64,000 nucleotides of DNA from G965276765 sp965276825 (GTDB lineage: Bacteria; Actinomycetota; Acidimicrobiia; Acidimicrobiales; Palsa-688), in contig OZ255630.1 of assembly GCA_965276825.1 (NCBI GenBank), forward strand, positions 4,030,001 through 4,094,000, given 5' to 3'. Shown piece after piece: positions 34,574 to 42,039 of this stretch. The first letter of the stretch is position 1. Every line of letters starts with the position of its first letter. The position numbers were made by a program, and so were the translations under genes. The notes beneath the pieces are model-generated. The model was not told the DNA's origin. It did no database searches and saw nothing but the letters and a program-made list of their open reading frames with translations.

Positions 34574-34897
34574 ATGGCTCAAACGGTAATAGTGCAGCTC
34601 ACCGACGACCTCGACGGCTCAGAGGCGGACGAGACGGTCAGGTTCGGCTTCCGTAACGTCGCCTACGAAGTCGACCTCAACGCCAAACACGCGAGCGACC
34701 TAGAAAAAGCGATCAGCAAGTATCTCGACGCCGCGCGCAAGATCGGACGTACTCCTCGGGCCACCACTAAGCGCTCCTCCTCGGCCAAGTCCGACGCTGG
34801 CAGCATTCGCGAATGGGCGAAGGCCAACGGCTTCGTGGTGTCCGACCGTGGCCGCGTGTCTGCCGAGATCCGAGAGGCGTACGAGGCAGCCCACTGA
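34574..34897 (+). CDS. lsr2: Lsr2-family nucleoid protein (xenogeneic silencer)
   Basis: 107 aa, ATG with AAGGA 9 nt upstream. The N-terminal dimerisation domain (QTVIVQLTDDLDGSEADETVRFGFRNVAYEVDL) and the C-terminal DNA-binding domain (SIREWAKANGFVVSDRGRVSAEIREAYEAAH, with the RGR minor-groove hook) are both complete. Lsr2 is the actinobacterial counterpart of H-NS and silences AT-richer foreign DNA. Here it is carried on the foreign element itself, so it may silence the island's own cargo or interfere with the host protein. Confidence 0.9.
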   Translation: MAQTVIVQLTDDLDGSEADETVRFGFRNVAYEVDLNAKHASDLEKAISKYLDAARKIGRTPRATTKRSSSAKSDAGSIREWAKANGFVVSDRGRVSAEIREAYEAAH

Positions 34898-34909
34898 CAC
34901 CTGAAACGG

Positions 34910-35374
34910 TCAGGGGTTGTAGGCGTAGTCCTGATAGCAGACCTCAATAAACCCCGCCTTGGGATCACTGTCGAGCCGGGCCGCCAAGTTCCCTGAGCGG
35001 TAGTTGGCTCCCTCCCATCCGGTCCACTGCGATTAGCAGTCGTCCGCTTCGGGTTGGCTGATGTTCCAGCCAACCGTGTAGCCGCTCACGTTCTCGTCCG
35101 TTGGGGTTGCGGTCCCATGAGTAGCAACGTAAGCGATGCCTCCGCCGACGACAGCCAGGATTCCGGTCAAAACTGCGGCTGCCGCCACATTGTTCCGGCG
35201 TTCGCGTCGGTTGTCGGCACGAAGCTCCTCCGGATTCATTGCCTGGCGCTTGGCCGCTCGCGCGAGGGCTGCCTGGTCTCGCTTTGCGGCAGCCGCAGCC
35301 TGTCGGTATCGCGCGTCGGCTGCCTTGTTGGCCTGCTGGCGTACTTTAGCGGTTTTCTTCGCTGAGTAGTTCAT
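34910..35374 (-). pseudogene. membrane protein with in-frame stop (coding to 35033, continuing to 34910)
   Basis: ATG 35374 gives 113 aa: a basic, Ala-rich helical N-terminus (about 1-60), one transmembrane helix (VAAAAVLTGILAVVGGGIAYVA) and an outside tail ending EADDC at a TAA (35033-35035). The same frame continues after the TAA for 40 codons with strongly protein-like sequence (SQWTGWEGANYRSGNLAARL, AGFIEVCYQDYAYNP) to a TGA at 34910. A TAC/TAT-to-TAA change would explain this, or readthrough. The shorter protein may still be made. Confidence 0.6.
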
Positions 35375-35609
35375 CGTGGTTGCAGATTCCTTATCTCTAA
35401 GCGTTTCGGTCGTCAGTAATCAGATCCGACTTCCTTTGGTGCTCCGGGCAACAGATAGTTAGAGTGCGTGCGGCGTGGACGTTCTGCGGGAGGCGCGCCC
35501 GTCATCACGATCTAGCCTCTGCTGTCGGACCTTCGGTGCGTAGCCTTGGCTGACCGTGAGACGAGTTGTGCCCGTGTCCGGTTGCACTCGTCCCTATCCA
35601 AAGGTCGTC

Positions 35610-36017
35610 TCAACCCCCCAGGTCATGAGAAGGCTCAGAAAGGAAAGGTCCGACGGGGTCGTTTGGCTCGAATGAGGGCCCGTTTGTCGCGTGAGGCGAT
35701 TGGGACGGCCTTGCGAACGCAACGTAGAATAGGCCAATAAGCCCGAGAAAGAAGCCCAGCAAAAACCCGGCACCGGGGCCTCCACCTCTCGATTTGTAGA
35801 GCGCCGAGGAGACGAATCCAAAGATGATAGCGCTGACGCCACAAATGAACCATAATATGTCGAGTCCTGCAAACAGCGGCGGGGTATAACCGTAGACAAC
35901 CTGATCGTAGTGCTTGTTCGACTGGTAGGCCCCAATAAATGAAATGAGTAGGAGAAGTTCGATGCTGAGGCAGCTAGCGGCAGCAGCGAAAAGGCCTGAC
36001 GATTCTTTCGTCGACAT
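35610..36017 (-). CDS. three-helix membrane protein
   Basis: 135 aa, ATG at 36017. Hydrophobic helices at about 8-30, 50-72 and 78-98; the last is GAGFLLGFFLGLIGLFYVAF, preceded by RGGGP, a pattern also found in small immunity and phage-exclusion membrane proteins. The C-terminus is polar and Pro-rich. Function unknown. Confidence 0.65.
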   Translation of the reverse strand: MSTKESSGLFAAAASCLSIELLLLISFIGAYQSNKHYDQVVYGYTPPLFAGLDILWFICGVSAIIFGFVSSALYKSRGGGPGAGFLLGFFLGLIGLFYVAFARPSQSPHATNGPSFEPNDPVGPFLSEPSHDLGG

Positions 36018-36392
36018 TAGAGGTACCTTGCAGTTGTGGGACGCACGTTGTGAAGCAGTGCGTCATGCTCTATGACAGCGGACGTATAAGAAGCCGACGG
36101 GATTTGTGCTAGACGAAGGCGGCGGCCGTTTACTTGGTTGGTGTTGCTCGACCCGCCTGGCTGGATCCTATGGGTTCTGGGCAGGTGGATTGCCTTTGGA
36201 TGGTCGTCACTCTGATTCGGGATCATTACGCCTCAGTGCCTTTCGAGAAGTTGTCGTATGTGTCCGCGCATGGATCGGCTCAGTGCTGGCGGCGTCGGGC
36301 CGTCCTCGGCCGTACTACACGTCGACCCTCTTATCGACTGCTACTCATCAGTCTGTAGCCTTATCGGTAGCAGTTCGCGACCGTGACCCTCC

Positions 36393-36626
36393 GTGGAGGG
36401 TGACCTACAGCGGACCGTGGGCAGGAACCTGCGGCGCTACCGGCAAGCCCAGAACCTGAGCCAGGAAGCCTTCGCCGACCTGCTGGGCCTGCACCGCACC
36501 TACACGGGAGGCATCGAGCGAGGAGAGCGCAACCTCACCCTGAAGTCCGTCGAGCGGCTCGCTGACCGCCTGAACCTCGACCCCCTCACGCTGCTCCACG
36601 AAGCGGCGTCCCATCCAGATGTCTGA
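36393..36626 (+). CDS. XRE-family HTH, controller (C) protein-like
   Basis: 77 aa, GTG start. It is almost entirely an HTH_3 domain (VGRNLRRYRQAQNLSQEAFADLLGLHRTYTGGIERGERNLTLKSVERLADRL), the size and sequence type of C proteins that time restriction-modification gene expression. It is convergent with the methyltransferase-endonuclease gene. A palindrome upstream of that gene (38383-38427) is a candidate target. Confidence 0.8.
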   Translation: MEGDLQRTVGRNLRRYRQAQNLSQEAFADLLGLHRTYTGGIERGERNLTLKSVERLADRLNLDPLTLLHEAASHPDV

Positions 36627-36737
36627 CGCAAACCCCCAGCCCGCCTTCCCGTCCGGGGCTTCGAGCCCCTACTTCGAGCGAGTGGCCGATCGCTGACGAC
36701 GCTCGTGCGGTCCGGAAGAAACGTCCGTGAAGCTCGG

Positions 36738-38369
36738 CTAGTGGTCGAAGCCGATGCTGAGCTGGTTATCGTCTCGGATGACCCGCCGGGCCTGGGTGTA
36801 GGCGGGCACATGGTTCGGCATCGCGGGACGCTTTCCGGCGAGGATCTCTGCGACGGTGATGAGCTGGAGCTTCGGGTACGCCTGCCCTGTCAGCTCGTAG
36901 GTGTATGACCCCGACTTGTTGGCGTCGTCGACCATTCCCGGCGTCGGCTTCTCCATGGTGATGAGGATGCCCATCGAAGCCTTGTCTCGCTCGACCGTGC
37001 CCATCAGGTCGCGCGTCATCGACGGGTTCAGTGACTTGCCGCCCTTTACGGAGATCAGGGCTCGGCTGAAGTTCTTCCAGGTGTTGTCGAGCGGGAAGCG
37101 GATCACACCGTCAATCCCCTTGTCGCCGACCTGCTTCTCGTTCGCTCGACCACCGATGGCGGTGACCGCCCACCGCTCGAAGTCGAAGGCGTTGGCGTCG
37201 AACAAGGCATGCGCTCCAGCAAGATCGTGTGGGATGCCGACAACCTTGTAGCCTTTGGCGACCTCCGGGCCGTAGATGTCAGCGAGGCGGTTCTGGATCA
37301 ACGCTATGGACAGGAAGGAGATGTCGATCCCCAACCAGGAGCGCCCGAGTTTCTGGGCAGCGTCGATCGTCGTACCGCACCCGCAGAACGGGTCCAGGAC
37401 AACGTCGCCGGGATTGCTCGACGCCGTGAGGATTCTCTCTAGCAGAGCGACTGGCTTCTGGGTGGGGTAGCCCAGCCGCTCGGTTGCACGGGAGTTGATT
37501 GGGAAGATGTCGGTCCACACGTTTCCTGCGACGCTGCCCTCCTGCTCATCCAGGTACCGCTTCAACTGTGGTCGCTTGTCTTTCGAGTTCGGATACCAGA
37601 TCCGGCCCTCAGCGTCCAGCTTCGCCATCGTCTCTCCTGAGTAGCGCCACCCGTTGGTAGGCGAAGCGTGCCCGTTCCACTCGTAGGTCAGGTTCGGTCG
37701 CGGGTTCGGGCTTGTCATGTTGTCCAGCCGGTACCTGCGGCCGTCGTCATCAACGAAGCGGTATTTCCCTGCCAGATACTCGTCGGTGTGCGGCAGGAAC
37801 AGCGGATTCCAGGTCACGTCGGCCGACTTGCCGTAGTAGAGAATGATGTCGGCGTTCGGGCTCCACCGCTTGGCGTCGTTGTGGGTGGTGGTCCGCAGCC
37901 AGGTGATCTCGCCCCGGAACATGGTTGGCCCGAACACGGCGTCGAGCACGATTTTCAGGTAGTGGGAGGCGGTCGGGTCGCAGTGCAGGTACAGGGAACC
38001 TGTCGGTTTCAGGACACGATGCAGTTCCACGAGTCGCGTGGTCATCATGACCAAGTACGCGAGCACGTCGTTGTCGCCGAGCAGCCGCCGTAGAGCGTCG
38101 ATAGCGTCAGCGACCTTGGTGGGCGTGGTGTCGCTCCGGACCAGCTCGTCAAACTCTGCCTCGGACTGCTGGCTCCATGTCCAGGTGTCGTCGAAGGCTT
38201 CGATCTGGGCCTGGGCGTCCTCGCCGCTCTTGGTCCGGAACAGGACGTTGTAGGAGCGGTTCGAGTTGAACGGCGGGTCCAGGTAGATGAGGTCTACGAA
38301 GTCGTCCGCTACATGCTTGCGGAGGATTTCGAGGTTGTCGCCGTAGTAGAGCCGGTTCCCGGTGGGCAC
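36738..38369 (-). CDS. DNA methyltransferase fused to an Mrr-like endonuclease domain
   Basis: 543 aa from GTG 38369. The catalytic motif is DLIYLDPPFNS (about 26-36); the SAM motif DPFCGCGTTIDAAQKLGRSWLGIDIS lies near 330, the order of beta-class N6-adenine or N4-cytosine enzymes. After about residue 390 a second domain follows: DFERWAVTAIGGRANEKQVGDKGIDGVIRF and ALISVKGGK, a PD-(D/E)XK-type D...xK pattern as in Mrr-like nucleases. One polypeptide would therefore modify and possibly cut DNA. TATTCT 6 nt before the start suggests a leaderless message. Specificity is unknown. Confidence 0.85.
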   Translation of the reverse strand: MPTGNRLYYGDNLEILRKHVADDFVDLIYLDPPFNSNRSYNVLFRTKSGEDAQAQIEAFDDTWTWSQQSEAEFDELVRSDTTPTKVADAIDALRRLLGDNDVLAYLVMMTTRLVELHRVLKPTGSLYLHCDPTASHYLKIVLDAVFGPTMFRGEITWLRTTTHNDAKRWSPNADIILYYGKSADVTWNPLFLPHTDEYLAGKYRFVDDDGRRYRLDNMTSPNPRPNLTYEWNGHASPTNGWRYSGETMAKLDAEGRIWYPNSKDKRPQLKRYLDEQEGSVAGNVWTDIFPINSRATERLGYPTQKPVALLERILTASSNPGDVVLDPFCGCGTTIDAAQKLGRSWLGIDISFLSIALIQNRLADIYGPEVAKGYKVVGIPHDLAGAHALFDANAFDFERWAVTAIGGRANEKQVGDKGIDGVIRFPLDNTWKNFSRALISVKGGKSLNPSMTRDLMGTVERDKASMGILITMEKPTPGMVDDANKSGSYTYELTGQAYPKLQLITVAEILAGKRPAMPNHVPAYTQARRVIRDDNQLSIGFDH

Positions 38370-38382
38370 GTCGAGAGAATAC

Positions 38383-38427
38383 GCACGCGCAGAGAACCCC
38401 GACCGGAGCCGAGGTTCTCGCGCGTGC
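38383..38427. promoter_or_regulatory. long inverted repeat upstream of the methyltransferase gene
   Basis: GCACGCGC-A-GAGAACC (38383-38398) is repeated inverted as GGTTCTC-GCGCGTGC (38413-38427): 15 paired bases with a single bulged A and a 14-nt centre. It lies just upstream of the leaderless -10 (TATTCT on the minus strand) of the methyltransferase gene, where a repressor such as the C-like protein could bind. Confidence 0.5.
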
Positions 38428-38495
38428 TGCCGTCGGATCTCGGAGCCCGAACTTCCGGGGCACCTTCCTGGTCGCGGTGCCTTCGGTCCGGTAGA

Positions 38496-38511
38496 CAGGT
38501 CACTTGACCTG
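38496..38511. promoter_or_regulatory. 16-bp palindrome
   Basis: CAGGTCA-CT-TGACCTG, perfect over 7 bp per arm, overlapping the stop of the 28-codon frame next to attR. It could be an operator or the stem of a terminator without a T tract. A second inverted pair, GGCACC (38459) with GGTGCC (38476), lies 20 bp away. Confidence 0.4.
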
Positions 38512-38586
38512 CCGTTTGGAGTAGGTCGGCTCGTCCCTTCGACGGTCGACGTCCTTCAGCAAACGGATCGTGTCCCGGACAGCCAT
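38500..38586 (-). CDS. 28-residue peptide next to attR
   Basis: ATG 38586 with GGAGGAG 7-8 nt upstream, the best ribosome site in this end of the element. The peptide is charged (MAVRDTIRLLKDVDRRRDEP then TYSKRQVK). It begins 33 bp inside the right junction and reads away from it. It is too short for a normal directionality factor and could be a leader peptide or a remnant. Confidence 0.35.
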   Translation of the reverse strand: MAVRDTIRLLKDVDRRRDEPTYSKRQVK

Positions 38587-38618
38587 GGCCTTCTCCTCCT
38601 CTAAGGTGCCGGAAGCGG

Positions 38619-38907
38619 CTCCGGGGTGGCCGACCTCGGCACCCTCGACCTGCTCTCCGGACTGGCCGGGGAGGCGGCCGTGCGCGAGGAGACCGTGACC
38701 GCGGACCTGCGGGACGGGAGGCGGACCCGGGCGTCGTCGACCACCTACCGGCGCCTCGCCCCGTCCGACGAGCTGCGCCGCATCCGGCCGGGCGACGCCG
38801 TGCTCATCTATGGGCACCTGCCCGTCGCCCGTCTCTGCCTGCGGCCGTGGTTCGCCGACCGCGAGCTGCGCCGGCGGGCGCGGACCCCGGCCCGCCGGCG
38901 GACCTGA
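38619..38907 (+). pseudogene. traG: TraG/VirD4 coupling protein, 3' part, with attR core
   Basis: After the attR core CTCCGGGGT (38619-38627) the frame gives ADLGTLDLLSGLAGEAA, RLAPSDELRRIRPGDAVLIYGHLP and RPWFADRELRRRA, the standard end of TraG/VirD4 proteins. The codon phase (TCC at 38620) equals that at the left junction (TCC at 7116), so removing the element restores one gene. As it stands this piece has no ribosome site and is not expected to be expressed alone. It ends 27 bp before a convergent chromosomal gene. Confidence 0.9.
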
Positions 38908-38934
38908 CCAGCCGCCGACCTGTGGCGTCGGCTC

Positions 38935-39738
38935 TCACGAACCCACGTCCCACGACACGGTCACGAGCGTCGTCGCCGTCGGGCCGAGCTCGACCAGCGC
39001 GGCCCGCACGTCGGCGTCCCGGGAAGGGTCCAGGCACAGCCGCCGGCGGACGAGGGCCACCTGGTCGGCATCGTGGACCTCCGACGTGCCGGCCGGCCGC
39101 GTCGTGGTCGTCACCACCGGATCCCGTCCCGTCTCGCGGACCACCTCCACCAACAGCTCCGCCGACGGCTCGTCGGGCCGCGGCAGGCCCCAGAAGCGCG
39201 CCCACAGGGGGTCGAGGCCGCTCATCGGGTGGCGACCCGTCAGCTCGACCACGACCCGGCGCCCGGCGTGACCGGTCAACGCCGACACGAACGGACCGAT
39301 GGCGGCCACGTTGTAGACGACGTGGTGGCAGACCACGACGTCAGCGGGAGCCACCACGCCGGCGACATCCGGCCAGGTCCCCTCGACCTCGTCGTGCCCG
39401 ACGCCGAGTCCCGCCGCGGCCGACGCGAAGTTGGCCAGCATGGCCGCCGACGGGTCGACACCGGTCACCGACGTCGCCGGTGGGACCAGGGCCATCGACG
39501 CCGCCCCCCCGCCGCACCCGACGTCGAGGACACGGCCGGCGGCGCCGAGTGCCGCCACCGCAGCCGCCCTGGAGGTGTCGAGTCCCGGGCGGGCCGACAC
39601 CGTGAACCGCCCCGGAGGCAGGGCCCAGGGTGACTCGGGCGCCGCGGCCAGGATCCGGTCGGGGATGGCCCAAGCCGCCAGCGCCTCCGCCCAGCGAGAC
39701 GCAGCCGAGCCCGGGTCGGTCGCCTGCCGGTCGTCCAC
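38935..39738 (-). CDS. class I SAM-dependent methyltransferase
   Basis: 267 aa from GTG 39738. SAM motif I is RVLDVGCGGGAASMAL (about 85-95), followed by TGVDPSAAMLANF and ADVVVCHHVVYNV. The rest fits a small-molecule or general methyltransferase of the Methyltransf_11/25 type. The substrate cannot be deduced. It is divergent from the murT gene and marks the return to chromosomal sequence after the conjugation module. Confidence 0.8.
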   Translation of the reverse strand: MDDRQATDPGSAASRWAEALAAWAIPDRILAAAPESPWALPPGRFTVSARPGLDTSRAAAVAALGAAGRVLDVGCGGGAASMALVPPATSVTGVDPSAAMLANFASAAAGLGVGHDEVEGTWPDVAGVVAPADVVVCHHVVYNVAAIGPFVSALTGHAGRRVVVELTGRHPMSGLDPLWARFWGLPRPDEPSAELLVEVVRETGRDPVVTTTTRPAGTSEVHDADQVALVRRRLCLDPSRDADVRAALVELGPTATTLVTVSWDVGS

Positions 39739-39997
39739 GTGGCCCAGGATCGCGCCCCGGCGCTCCCCCCAGCGGGGCACCGACGTCTGCGGTCGCTGGA
39801 CCGCGGTGGACGCGCCCGAGCGATCGGAGATCGCGGGAGCTCTGCGGATCGACCGGAGACCGGACGGGGCAAGAGCCGGGGGCGGCCGGACGGTACCCTG
39901 CAGCATCGTCGGCACCGACCCCCGCACCGCCGTCACGACGTCCCTCCCCGGCCGGCTCCCGCCACGGACGAGCATCGCCGCCCGCTCGGGCCTGGCG

Positions 39998-41236
39998 GTG
40001 TCCGGTCTGTCGCGCCGCCTCGGGCGCGGTGGTGGCTCCGTGGTGGGCGGCCGGGTCATGCTGGCCGTCGACCCGGGTGCGCTGCGCCATCTGGCCGCTG
40101 GGCGCCGGTCGTGCCTGGTGTCGGGGACCAACGGCAAGACGACCACGACCAGCCTGCTCGCCGCCGCACTGGCCACGGGCGGTCCGGTCGCCACCAACCT
40201 GCTCGGCGCCAACCTGCCGCCCGGGTTGGCGTCCGCCCTCGCCGAGGACCGGTCGGCGGGTGTGGCCGTCCTCGAGGTCGACGAGGCGTGGCTGGCGCGG
40301 GTCGTCGACGCGACCGGTCCGTACGTGGTGCTCCTGCTCAATCTCAGCAGGGACCAGCTCGACCGCAACAACGAGGTGAGGACACTGGCGTCGGGCTGGC
40401 GGCGCGCCCTCGCCGGACGCGCCGCCACGACGGTGGTGGCCAACGCCGACGATCCGCTCGTGGCCTGGGGGGCCGGCGCGGCCGCCGACGTCCGGTGGGT
40501 GGCGGCCGGCCAGCCGTGGACCGCGGACGCGGCCAGCTGCCCGAGCTGTGGCGGCCGCATCACCTTCGCCGATCCGACGGCGCTGCCCCCCGAGCCGGCC
40601 GGAGCGGCCGGGGACGCGTCCGGCTGGGCCTGCTCGTCGTGCGACCACCGCAGGCCGCCGGTGTCGATCTGGTTGGAGGGCGACGAGGTGGTGACGAGCA
40701 CCGGACGCCACGCGCTGGGCTTGACCCTGCCCGGCCGCGCCAACCGGGCCAACGCGGCGATGGCCCTGGCCGCGGCGGTGGCCGTCGGCGTCGAGCCCGG
40801 CGCGGCCCTGGAGGCCATGCGGGCGCAGCGCGAGGTGGTGGGGCGCTACCGCCGGGTCTCGGTCGCGGGCGTCGACGCGAGGATGCTCCTGGCCAAGAAT
40901 CCCGCCGGCTGGCTGGAGGTCCTCGACGTGGTGCTGCCGCCACCCCGCCCGGTGGTGATCGCCATCAACGCCAGGATCGCCGACGGCCGGGACCCGTCGT
41001 GGTTGTGGGACGTGCCCTTCGAGCGCCTCGCCGGCCGGACGGTGATCGCGTCGGGGGAGCGGGGACGCGACCTCGTCGTGCGCCTCCACTACGCCGATGT
41101 CGAGCACCGCCTCGTGGCCGACCCGGCCGCGGCGGTGGCCGCAGGGGCGGAGGCGGCCAGGGCAGCAGGGTTCGATCGCTTCGACGTGGTCGCCAACTAC
41201 ACCTCGTTCCAGGGGCTGCGGCGGGCCCTGCCGTGA
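39998..41236 (+). CDS. murT: MurT, lipid II isoglutaminyl synthase ligase subunit
   Basis: 412 aa from GTG 39998; family members usually have about 20 more N-terminal residues, so an unusual start further upstream is possible. GLSRRLGRGGGSVVGGRV is the MurT opening. The ATP loop LVSGTNGKTTTTSLLA and the Mur-ligase EVDEAWL and NLSRDQLDRNNEV follow. The four-Cys zinc ribbon (CPSCGG, CSSCDH) is specific for MurT. With GatD it amidates the D-Glu of lipid II stem peptides using glutamine and ATP. The stop overlaps the gatD start (GTGA). Confidence 0.92.
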   Translation: MSGLSRRLGRGGGSVVGGRVMLAVDPGALRHLAAGRRSCLVSGTNGKTTTTSLLAAALATGGPVATNLLGANLPPGLASALAEDRSAGVAVLEVDEAWLARVVDATGPYVVLLLNLSRDQLDRNNEVRTLASGWRRALAGRAATTVVANADDPLVAWGAGAAADVRWVAAGQPWTADAASCPSCGGRITFADPTALPPEPAGAAGDASGWACSSCDHRRPPVSIWLEGDEVVTSTGRHALGLTLPGRANRANAAMALAAAVAVGVEPGAALEAMRAQREVVGRYRRVSVAGVDARMLLAKNPAGWLEVLDVVLPPPRPVVIAINARIADGRDPSWLWDVPFERLAGRTVIASGERGRDLVVRLHYADVEHRLVADPAAAVAAGAEAARAAGFDRFDVVANYTSFQGLRRALP

Positions 41237-42039
41237 CTGGCCCTTCCCCTTCGAGGGTCCGCATCGCGCTGGTGTACCCCGACCTGCTCGGCACCTACGG
41301 CGACTCCGGCAACGCCACCGTCCTCGCCCAGCGCCTCCGGTGGCGGGGGATGGCCTCGGAGGTCACCACCGTCTTGGCCGGCGACGCCACGCCGTCCGGA
41401 TGCGACCTCTACGTCGTCGGGGGCGGCGAGGACCTCCCCCAGGCCCTGGCGGCACGCGACCTCGGTCGCCCCGGCCCGCTGCACCGGGCGGTGGGGGCGG
41501 GGGCCGTCCTCCTCGCCGTGTGCGCCGGGCTGCAGATCGTCGGGGAGAGCTTCGTCGGGCCCGACGGCGTCGACACCGCCGGCCTCGGGCTGGTCGAGGC
41601 GCGCACCGTTCGCGGCGACGGGCCCCGCGCCGTCGGCGAGCTGGTCGTGGACGCCGACCCCGACAGCGGGCTGCCGGTGCTCACCGGCTACGAGAACCAC
41701 GGCGGCCGCACCCTGCTCGGCGCCGGTGTCCGACCGTCGGGTCAGGTTCGCCACGGGGTCGGCAACGGCCACGGCCTCGGCACCGACGGGTTCTGGTCGG
41801 GGCGCCTGTGGGGGACCTACCTCCACGGGCCGGTGCTCGCCCGCAACCCGGCCCTGGCCGACCTGCTCCTGTCGTGGGTGGTCGGTGATCTGGCGCCCAT
41901 CGACGACTCGGTGAGCGAGGACCTGCGGGCCGAGCGCCTGGCCGCCGCCCGGTCGGCCTCCCCGGCGATCGCCTCCCGCCGGCGCCACCGCGGTCGGATC
42001 GCCGCGGCGGTCGCCCGTCGCGCCAGGTCCGCCCGCTGA
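41233..42039 (+). CDS. gatD: GatD, glutamine amidotransferase subunit of lipid II amidation
   Basis: 268 aa. RIALVYPDLLGTYGDSGNATVLAQRL opens it, the nucleophile Cys is in LLAVCAGLQIVGESF and the catalytic His in GTYLHGPVLARNP, typical of CobB/CobQ-like class I amidotransferases such as GatD. It supplies ammonia to MurT. Overlap of 4 bp with murT and 3 bp with the next gene indicates one operon. Confidence 0.92.
   Translation: MTGPSPSRVRIALVYPDLLGTYGDSGNATVLAQRLRWRGMASEVTTVLAGDATPSGCDLYVVGGGEDLPQALAARDLGRPGPLHRAVGAGAVLLAVCAGLQIVGESFVGPDGVDTAGLGLVEARTVRGDGPRAVGELVVDADPDSGLPVLTGYENHGGRTLLGAGVRPSGQVRHGVGNGHGLGTDGFWSGRLWGTYLHGPVLARNPALADLLLSWVVGDLAPIDDSVSEDLRAERLAAARSASPAIASRRRHRGRIAAAVARRARSAR

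Larger units (their letters stand above)
7115..38627. mobile_element. integrated element of about 31.5 kb with large serine integrase, inserted in traG
   Basis: Both ends carry CTCCGGGGT (7115-7123 and 38619-38627). Joining the outer flanks restores an uninterrupted TraG reading frame (NNHRAKVALSGV then ADLGTLDLLSGLAGE). A large serine integrase lies just inside the left end and reads inward. Contents, left to right: integrase; a structured RNA candidate; several nuclease, kinase and DUF262 genes; a truncated tyrosine integrase; a resolvase/DUF3987/ArdC module; resistance-like genes; lipoproteins; an Lsr2 silencer; and a restriction-modification cluster at the right end. No phage structural genes and no conjugation genes of its own were seen, so it is best described as a genomic island or mobilisable/satellite element. 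Its GC appears lower than that of the flanks. Confidence 0.9.

Noticed and set aside
7115..38627. Prophage
   Set aside because: No terminase, portal, capsid or tail genes were seen; integrase plus replication and defence cargo fits an island or satellite better.
39341..41107. Very long minus-strand frame opposite murT
   Set aside because: Gly/Arg/Ala-rich composition caused by high GC; murT, gatD and the methyltransferase explain the region.
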